Below, piece after piece: positions 1-9,500 of a stretch of DNA of 12,470 nucleotides; within the stretch, counting starts at the first letter, position 1, and each line of letters starts with the position of its first letter. The stretch lies in the NCBI GenBank assembly GCA_937891595.1, contig CALATF010000066.1, forward strand, positions 1-12,470, given 5' to 3'. Made by a program: the position numbers and the translations under genes. This stretch comes from an uncultured Clostridia bacterium (GTDB lineage Bacteria; Bacillota; Clostridia; Christensenellales; UBA1242). The notes below the pieces were generated by a model. The model did no database searches, had not been told where the DNA came from, and saw nothing but the letters and a program-made list of their open reading frames with translations.

Positions 1-520
1 TAGTTATTACTAATTGTCCTAAAACCAACTTAGCACTATTTTGTGCAACGTATATACCACCACCATAATAACTATCGTCAAATGTAATAGTTGAAGAAGT
101 ATTATTTTCTGTTATTTCTAAAGCATTAATACTATTTTCATACTTAGAATTATAATATAAACCTGCACCAAGTTTAGCTGTGTTATGGCTAATAATACCA
201 TTATCTATCGTTATTCTAGCATTTTGGTCTATATAAATAGCGCCACCTTTAGAAGCTTGGTTATTTTTAATTTCGCCTGCTTCAATAACTAATTGAGCAT
301 CAGTATAAATAGCACCACCATTAGAAGCTTGGTTATTAATTAATTTAGCATTAGCTAATGTTAACTTGCCTTGTGCATTTATTGCACCACCATTACCATT
401 TACATTATTGTTTGAAATAACAATATCACTATTAAGTAAAACTTCACTATTGCTTGAAATAAACAATGCTGAATTATTAGATTGAACATTGTTACCTGAT
501 ATAGTTAATATATTTTCTCC
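1..520 (-). repeat. Beta-helix 1: at least five rungs, continuing beyond the window
   Basis: Rungs NGNGGAINAQ (about 375-400), SNGGAIYTDA (about 300-327), SKGGAIYIDQ (about 229-257), KLGAGLYYNS (about 158-180) and YYGGGIYVAQ (about 46-75). The repeat unit is 24 residues in the best-conserved pair. The domain is cut by the window edge at position 1, so neither its end nor any cell-wall anchor can be judged. Confidence 0.85.
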
Positions 521-3500
521 GCCATTACCAAATTCAACTTGGTTCGCAGTTATATTAAACATATATCCATTTACAAAACCATTAGCTCTTGAAATTGTAT
601 AATTTCCATCTGAAATAATATCAATACTCTTATTAATATTCAATGTTGAAGAAATTATAATATCTCTTACTATTACTAATGTTTCAAATTCTTCAATATT
701 ATTTAAACCATCTGTAATAGTAATAAAGTATTCGTTTTTACTTTCAGCAGATTGAGCTTTAATATAAACTTCTGCTTCAACCCAGTAGCAATACAACTCA
801 ATAGGTTGTGTTCTTTTTGTAATATCAAATAATTCATCTATTGCATAAAGTCTATCTTGACCTTGATTATAAACATTATCTTCACCATCAAAATATCCGT
901 TTAACACAAATTGATTGTTTATAAATACATTGTTTAATGAAGACAAACTAAATGTTTTTTGTTCTTGATATATAACAGTTTGATATGTTTCTAAACTATC
1001 AGTTGTAACGCCTCCATTTCCATAAATAGTTACGTTTATAGCAACTTTTTCAAACTTTGGAATGAAATAGAAACTATTACCATTATCAACACAGTTTTTA
1101 TAAGCATCAACATAAGTTAAAGTTGAATTAGGAATATTATCTGGTTTATCAATTTGAAGGAACTTAAATGTAGCATGAGGTTTATAAACAATACCTGTGC
1201 CTATGAATTCATCGTTATATCTATATGAAAGTTCCCAACCTATAAACTCATTATAATCTTTTCCAGTTGAACCTAAATCAACAGTACTTGAATATGTAAA
1301 TTCTTCATCTATTAAAATAATTTCATCATTTACTATCTTGTAAATTTTGGAAGGATTATCTATCCACATTGCTTTAAGTTTTATAGTAATTTTTGGAACT
1401 AAAGAATTTGAAGTATATTTTTCACCTGTTTCTTCATTAGTATATTCACCACTTAAAACACTACCAACTTTAAAGCCTGTAATTCTATTTAATATTTTTA
1501 AAGTACTTTCACCATTATTGTCTGAAAGCTTAATACCAAGTTCACCAGTAAAACTTGCACCTTGATAATATAAAACACCACCATTAGCATCAATAATAAT
1601 ACTTGCTGCTCTTGTTGTAAGTATTAAATAATTTTCGTTTCTTATTAAGCAATAAATATCATTTAAAGTATCATCTAGTACAAATATACCGTCTTCTTTA
1701 ACATTTTCAACGCTATCAAACTCTACTATTTTTGTATTTAAATTAATAAACTTATAGTCTAAAGATATAGTTGTTATATTTTCAACTTCAACTTCTTGTA
1801 ATTTACCTACTACCTTTACTATTGCTTTTTCAGCTAAAGCTATATTACCTACAAGTCCATTCTTTTTAAATATTACATTACCATATTCTACTTCGTTAGC
1901 AGCAGATACATAAATATCTGTACCTTGACCTTTAGAAGATAAATTATTTTCTTTTACTTCACCATTTAAAATAGTTACAGCACCTTTATTACCAACATAA
2001 ATAGCACCGCCTTTAATCTTAGCTGTGTTATTTTTTATGCTAGCACCATTTACAAGTAATTTTCCTGCATCTACATAAATAGCTCCACCCATACTATCAT
2101 TAGATAATTCTGCACTGTTTGAAGTAATATTTCCAGCATCTAAGGAAGTTTCATCATTTGAACTAGATAAATAAATCGCTCCACCATAATTAGCTTGGTT
2201 AGAAGTAATAGAAACTGTTTCAACCCTTGTTTGCAATACACTATAAGTTAAGTAAATCGCACCACCATAAGTAACAGCGGTATTATTATTTATAATTACA
2301 TTAGCTCTTAAAACTAATCTTGTATTGTCTCCTATTGAGCCATCAGCTTTGGTAATAGTTTTGCCTTCAACATAAAAAGCACCACCATTTGTTGCTTTGT
2401 TTCTTTCAATAGTTGCGTTACTTATATTTAAAATTTGTTCATTACTACTTGTGTTATAAACATAAATAGCACCACCATTTCTTGTAGTAAATCCATTCTT
2501 ACTACCATTATCTGCAAATATTACATTTTCTAAAACATTGCAAGTTGCAGATAAAGTTTGAACAGAAACTGCACCACCAAATTCAGCTTTGTTTTCAATA
2601 AATGTTACATTACTTAAACTAAAGTAAGAATTATTTAAAGCTACCGCACCGCCATGAGAAGCAGCTGAGTTTCTATTAAATAATATTATGCCATCTTGGT
2701 CTTCTGCTGAAGAAATAGTTGCAAAACTACCATTATTAACATAAACTGCACCACCGTCTTGAGTTGAAGAAATGTTATCTTCAAAAGTTCCACCATATAC
2801 AGTTAGGCTTGAATTATTGATGTAAATAGCTCCACCATTTTTAGTAGCTGTGTTTTTAGAAAACTCTACATTTTTCAAGTCTATATTTCCATTAGAATAT
2901 ATAGCAGCACCATTTTCTGCTTGGTTAGCTTCAAAACTAAATACGTTTCCGTCTAATAATGCTAATTCTAATTTAGTTTCTGTGAAAATAGCACCGCCAT
3001 TTTCACTAGCTATGTTAGAAATAAAGTTTGCTTTAGTGCCATTAAATGTAGCATTAGGTGTTATATATAAAGCACCACCATTATCTGCTGTATTATGACT
3101 AAATGTTGCATCAATTACACTAAATACTCCATTAACATAAATTGCACCACCGTTTTCTGCTCTATTTGCAAAATTTGTTTCGCCAAATATACCACTTATA
3201 ACTTGTAAATTACCATCAACATATATAGCTCCACCATTTGTTGCAGAGTTTGCACGGAAATTTGCACCATTAATAGTTACCGATGCATCTGAAGCAACAT
3301 AAATAGCTCCTCCATTTGCTATAGATGTGCAATTAACAAAATTTACACCACTTAAAATATCAGCTTGACCATTAACAACTAAGAACGCAGAAGTTCTTTG
3401 TTTATCAACAGCACTTAAATTACTAAATTCTAAAATATTTGAAGTAGCAGCTTCACCAAAAGTTACATTAACACCTTGTGCTATTTCAAATACACTATCG

Positions 3501-6500
3501 CTAGAATTAAATAATTCGTCAATAGACACTACTACTTTATTTGCACTTAAGGCAATTATTTTTAAGTTAGTATTTATATTAACTTTAGATTTAACTGTAT
3601 TACTACTAATAACAACAAGCTTATAATCAATTTGTGACACAGAAGAATAAACTTTTGTTTCTAGATTACTATCTAAATTAATATCACTCACAGCTTCTTC
3701 AATAGAAGAATAATAAACATCATACAATTTATCGTTAAACGATACAGCATTATCTACATAACAAACAGCTTTTTCCCATACAGCATAAATATTATAAATA
3801 CCTGTTGCTGTTTCAGGAATTATAACACTATTTCCACTAAATACTTCAGATGAACTTGCATTCTGTTTGTTAGCAAAACCAGCTAAAGCATAACCTTGTC
3901 TGTAAATAAATCTTTCAATACCATTATAATTTGTTGGCGCAAAATAACTTGGTAGTGTAAATTCGCTACCCACTTCTGTTATATATGCAAAGTCACCCTC
4001 ACCTTCAACACCAGCGTTAGAATAAACTTGAACAACAGCTTTCATTTTTTCAAAGTTCAAACTTAATTCTATAACATAAACGCCATCTTCATCTTTAAAG
4101 TTAATATTATCATAATTAACAACTATTTCATCACCAGCATTAAATAGTCGATTTGAATTTTTAAATTGCTTAAATTCATATAAATCAGGTCTATAATTTT
4201 GAACATAGAAATATATTAAACCATTATATTCAAAACCATATCTATTATTAATTAATTCTAATTCTATTTCTTGACCATTAATTATTATAGCTTTTGGTTT
4301 TAAGAATTTATTATTTTCGCCTTCAGCTTTTAATTCATAAATTGTGTTATCTAAAATACTTTCAAAAGCATCAGTTCCATTGTATAGATATGTTACACCA
4401 TTAGTTACAATACTATAAATTCCATTTTCGTCTAAATTAAAAGATAAACTAGCACCTGTACTATTATCTACAACCGATTGCAACACTCCATCTACAGTTG
4501 TAATAGAACAATCAAGTGTTGTTACAAATTTCACATCATAAATTTGGTTTAAATTTAATAATGTTAAAGTTTCATTATATCTAACAGTAGTACCTAAATT
4601 TGCCAAATTATCGTTTGTAAGTACTTTTCCATTAATAGAATAATCTTCAGTATCATAAACATATCTAACTACAAATTCAATAGGTCTCCATACAGCATAG
4701 AAATACATGTCATAGTCTTGTAAAGTAAAACCTAATGTTGCAAGATTATCAATATAGTGATAACCCTCTAACTCATCACCACTTTCTATTAGTTCATAAA
4801 CTTCTTTTGATGAATGAGAAGATTGTGCACCTATAACACCATCTCCATTCAAATAATAAGCCCAACCTACAAGTTCATATCCTTCTCTTGAAGCTTCTAT
4901 TTGTTCTTTCATGCCTAATAATGCTTCAGTAGAGAATAAGAAATTATATCTTTCTTCTATTTCATAAGGATTTATTGTAACCGTGCTATCACCTGAAATA
5001 TCTGTAAAGAATATAGAATATATTTGATAGCTAATTATTAAACCATAAAATTCATCACTATTATCTATTCTATAGTTTTCTATATTTAACATTTCAAAGT
5101 ATTTTGTTTGTTTAGCTACATAAGTATTATAACAATTTTCATTTGCAAATGTAATAATAGGAGTTGTTTCAATAATATATTTATTAGCATCTACATTTAT
5201 TATATTTCCATTAGTATTTGTATTAATAAAGTTTTCTTTTTCAATAGAAACTTTACTGTAAGTGCCATCTTCACTTAAAGCAACAAAAAGAATTTGGTCA
5301 CTTTCAATATTTGCGTCACCTACAAATTTTAAAGTACCACCATTATAAATGTGATTTTTTACTTCTGTTAACTGAGTATTTCTATATATGTAAACATTAT
5401 CTAAAACAACTGTACCAAGGTTATAAATAGCAGAGCCTTCAGTAGCATTATTGTAAATAATTTTACCGGAATTAAAGTTTACAACACCATTTACACTGTT
5501 GTAAATAAATCCGCCTTTGAAAGCTTGGTTAACAACATGACCTGAACTTGAAGAATCACCTTCGCTATCGCTATTTGCATCATCTTCAGAACTTTCCTCG
5601 TCATCGTCACCTTCTTCGCTTTCATTATTTTCCTCATCTATAGCTGTAGCAGAAGATAAGAAAGATAATTCTTCTTCGCTACCTTCTCCATCATCTCCGC
5701 CTTCATTACCCTCTCCACCTTCAGTGCCTTCCCCACCTTCAGTGCCATTATCAACAATTTCATCATCAGCTTCATCGCCTGCTGTAGGAGAATCAGGGTT
5801 AGAACTTGAAATGGTATTACTTATATTAACTTCTGCATTTTCAACAAATATACCTGCACCAAGATAAGCCGTATTACCTTCAATTAAAATATTACCGGCT
5901 AAATTAACAGTACCAACTTTTGCAAAAATACCACCACCTGCTAATTCTTCACCTTGGTATTGTTCATTTTCTACATCTATACAATTATTTAAAGAAATTT
6001 CAGTATTTTCAATTTTACATTCAACTTCTTCAGTTGCTAAATACAAGCCTGCGCCAGATAAAGCACTATTTTTTGTAATATATGTGTTTTCAGTATAACT
6101 TAAACTATTGTTAATTATTTCAACGTTTGTAATTGTATATTTACAATATTCACCCACATATACACCACCACCAAATCTTGTTGCAATATTATTAGTAATT
6201 TCACAACCATTAATTTCTAATACCGCAATCTTACCTTCTAATCCGTAAGAATAAATACCTGCACCATCTTGTGCGTTATTATTAGAAATTTGGCAATTAT
6301 TTAATGTTAAATTACCTAAGTTAAATATACCACCACCTTGTAAAGCTGTATTACCATTAATCTCTTCAGAATCATAATAACCTATAACTGAATTATTAAT
6401 TACAGCACTTACACCTGAATTAATGAATATTGCACCACCTGAGACCATTGCTCTATTTTCATATATTTCAGTTTTTTCTACATTCAATAAACCTTTTTCA

Positions 6501-9500
6501 ATGTAAATTGCACCGCCTGAAGCTGTTGCACTATTTTCATAAATAAAGCTATCAACTATAGATAATTTTGCGTTTTGAACCCAAATAGCACCACCATTAG
6601 AAGAGTTGTTTTGTAAAATTTCAACTTTATCTATAACAACGTTATTAGTAACATTTGAAATATTTAAGTATATAGCACCGCCATTGTAAGCACTGTTAGA
6701 TTTTAATTGAGATGAAATATTATCTTGTGAAGTAGTAATAATAGATAAATTAGAATTGCCAACAACAGCAATAGCACCACCATAGGACAAGTCGCCATTA
6801 GCTTGGTTATTTGCAAATGTGCTATCTTTAATTTCTACATCACTATCTATGGCATAAAGAACACCTCCAAAGCTAGAGTTCGTTCCTGTTGCAATATTAC
6901 CATTAAATGTAGAATTTGAAATTTTAATTGTAGTATTTTGCGCCCAGATAACACCACCATATGCAATATTATCACTAGTTACAGAGTTGTTAGTAAATAC
7001 AACACCTTCAATAGTTAAATTACCATCATTAATAGAAATAACGCCGCCTAAACTTTTAACATAAGAATTATTTCTCATAATCATTACATTTTCATAAATT
7101 GCTAAGCTAGCACTTACACATTTAATAATTGCACTTGCTCCCGCAGTTTGTTCGCCATCAATAATTAATTTAGCGTTTTGGTTTTTTACAAATGTTAATG
7201 TTGCATTATTTATTACATAGAACATTTCTTTAGTAATATCAAAGTTGTTTGATCTTGAAATTACAATATCCTGTGTTAAACTTGAGTCTAAAGCAAGACT
7301 TAAATCTTTACTTACTTCTACTTGTTGTTTAATTTCAAAACTATTTCTTAAAATAAAGATTTCTGATTTATTGTTTGCTTGAGCTTCTGAAATCGTTAGC
7401 TCAAAATCATCAAAGAACTTATGATAATTTTCATCATAAAAATCTTTAATATAATAATTACCTTCTGTCCAAAGAACTTCTAATTCGAATACCCAACCTA
7501 TAGTTTCATCAAATTTAATATTATTAGTATTTAATTGAATTAATGGGGTACTAATTTGATAAACACTAATACCACTTAAAACCTTAAATGCTTTTGAATA
7601 ATATCCAAATTTATAAACATCTTCAAATGTCATTACAACATATGAACTATTAAATGGTAAATTTTCAACTAAAATATAATCATTTGTGTTATCACCATCT
7701 TTGTTATCTACATATTTTTTAAATTCTTCATCATCACCTATATATAATCCACCATTTGTATAAATTTTTAATGTAACATTTTCAGGTTGCCATAAAGTAT
7801 TAAAGCTTAGTCTTATTATGTCACTGCCTAATTGATTATTAGATAATGAAGATAAGTCATTTGCTACATCAAGTATGAAATTTTTACCTTGTTCGTAATT
7901 TACATAAGTATCAGTACTTGCATTTGCAACAAATATCCAGTTTTTAAATACATTATTAGGATTATTCCAGCTTGCCATAGGTTCATTGTCTAGTGTAGGC
8001 AAAGTAATAGTTTGACCATAATAAATAGGGTCACTTTCGCCTAAAACATAATCAGAACCATAGCTATCGCTACTACCAACTTCTTTACTTGTAAATGTAA
8101 TAACAATTTGTTTTGGTGCCCACATAGCATACATAGTTGCAGTAAACACACCTTTAAGTGCATATTGTTGTCCACCAGCATAAAGTGTTGGTTTATCTTG
8201 CTTGCTTAAATATTCTTCATAAGTTGAACATTCATCTGACCAACCTACAAATACATATCCTGTTTTTAATGGGCCATAAGGTGTTCCATCGTCACCTGTT
8301 TGAATAGGTAAATTAAATAAATATTCTATTTCACCATTTTCACCTAATTGTTCTCCTACTTTTTCATAAGGAGAAATAGATGAACTACCATAATATAAAC
8401 CACCATTTAATTCAAAGAATAAATTTATATTACCCCAAGTTGCATGTAGTTCTAAAATCTCATTATCGCCACAATTTATTATTAAAGGTTTTTGAGAATA
8501 GTTTGCAGTATTATTATTATCAACCCAACCAGTAAAAGCTTTTTCAGGATGAGTAGCATTAATTAAACTTAAATCATCAATTTTGTCTCCGAAGAAAGTT
8601 TTTATGGTAACTGCGCTGTTAATAGCAATAAAATATTCTTTTCCTTCTTCAAAACCTTGTGCAAGAACAAAATTTCCCTCATCTGTTTCTTTGTTATATG
8701 AATAAACATAATGAATAGAACTATCAAATGTTTCTGCTGTAACTTCAGCCTTCTTATATCCACCTAAAGTTAAAATTTCTTGAGAGTAATTTTGTGCATT
8801 TATAACTGCATCTTCTAAAGCTGTTTCTAAAATAATATATCTTGCATTACCAACCCAAATTACATTAATTATTTGACTTCCTTTAACAATAACAGATTCA
8901 TCTTTAAGTAAGTTATCTGGATCTACATGGTAATTTTCGTTAATAAACCAACTATCAATATTTGTTGGAAGAACAACTTCTTCTTTATAGAAAGTATACA
9001 AGCAAATACTTTCTTCACCATTTATTATCCAACCTAATTGTTTAATTTCTTCTTCTTTAGTTAAATCTACCTTACCACCATTAGCACTAATAGTAAGTTG
9101 TTGGTCTTTCCATAATGCATATAGATTAAATGTTCTAGTAGGGTTTAATTCTTCTTCTGTTAAGTTATTAATTATAATTTTTTGATTGATAGGAAAATCA
9201 CATTTAATTTGTTCTTTAATTTCTTCGCTAACACTTTCATCAAAAAGCAATCTACTGTCTACTAATGACCATCCTGCAAAATCATAAGTGTTTGAAAGAT
9301 AGTTTGCATTAAAACCTACATAATCACTTAATTTAATTCCATTTCTTAAATCTGAATATTTAACATCAAAAGTAATGTGGAAAGATTTTGTTTCATTAAT
9401 AAACGAATATTTGAAATTATTTTTAGTATTTGAATATGTTCCACTAGTTAAATCAATATCCATTGTATAAACAATTTCTTGCCAGTTAATGCTTAATACT

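Larger units (their letters stand above)
5410..7085 (-). repeat. Beta-helix 3: about 16 GGA-type rungs, interrupted by an acidic insert
   Basis: Rungs in order: LGGVIS, YGGVIWA, FGGVLYA, YGGAIAV, NGGAIYL, NGGAIWV, SGGAIYI, SGGAIFI, QGGGIFN, DGAGIYS, FGGGVYV, SGAGLYL, AGGGIFA, LGAGIFV, then after the acidic insert KGGFIYN and EGSAIYN. Several are preceded by an FxxN motif (FTNN, FNGN, FANN), the pairing typical of chlamydial Pmp repeats and related right-handed beta-helices. Asn is enriched at turn positions, as expected for an Asn ladder. The first rungs use GGV with Trp-containing strands; later ones drift to GAG and GGG. It probably forms a rod-like domain used for adhesion or display. Confidence 0.85.

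Noticed and set aside
1347..1565. Plus-strand open frame of 72 codons
   Set aside because: Lies antisense within the third B-repeat stretch. Its composition is what the complement of the repeat codons would give, it has no convincing Shine-Dalgarno, and it resembles no protein.
2850..3098. Plus-strand open frame of 82 codons
   Set aside because: Antisense shadow of beta-helix 2. Its repeated Ala/Pro-rich stretches are the complement of GGAIY rungs.
1..3420. Possible CRISPR array, because short strings like agcaccaccat recur many times
   Set aside because: The recurrences are in frame, encode GGA[IVL] rungs, vary in sequence, and are separated by related coding sequence rather than unique equal-length spacers.
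3420..7085. Polysaccharide lyase or hydrolase function for the beta-helices
   Set aside because: Right-handed beta-helices are shared by pectate lyases, but the rungs here are the GGA/FxxN adhesin type and no clustered Asp/Lys/Arg catalytic set was seen.
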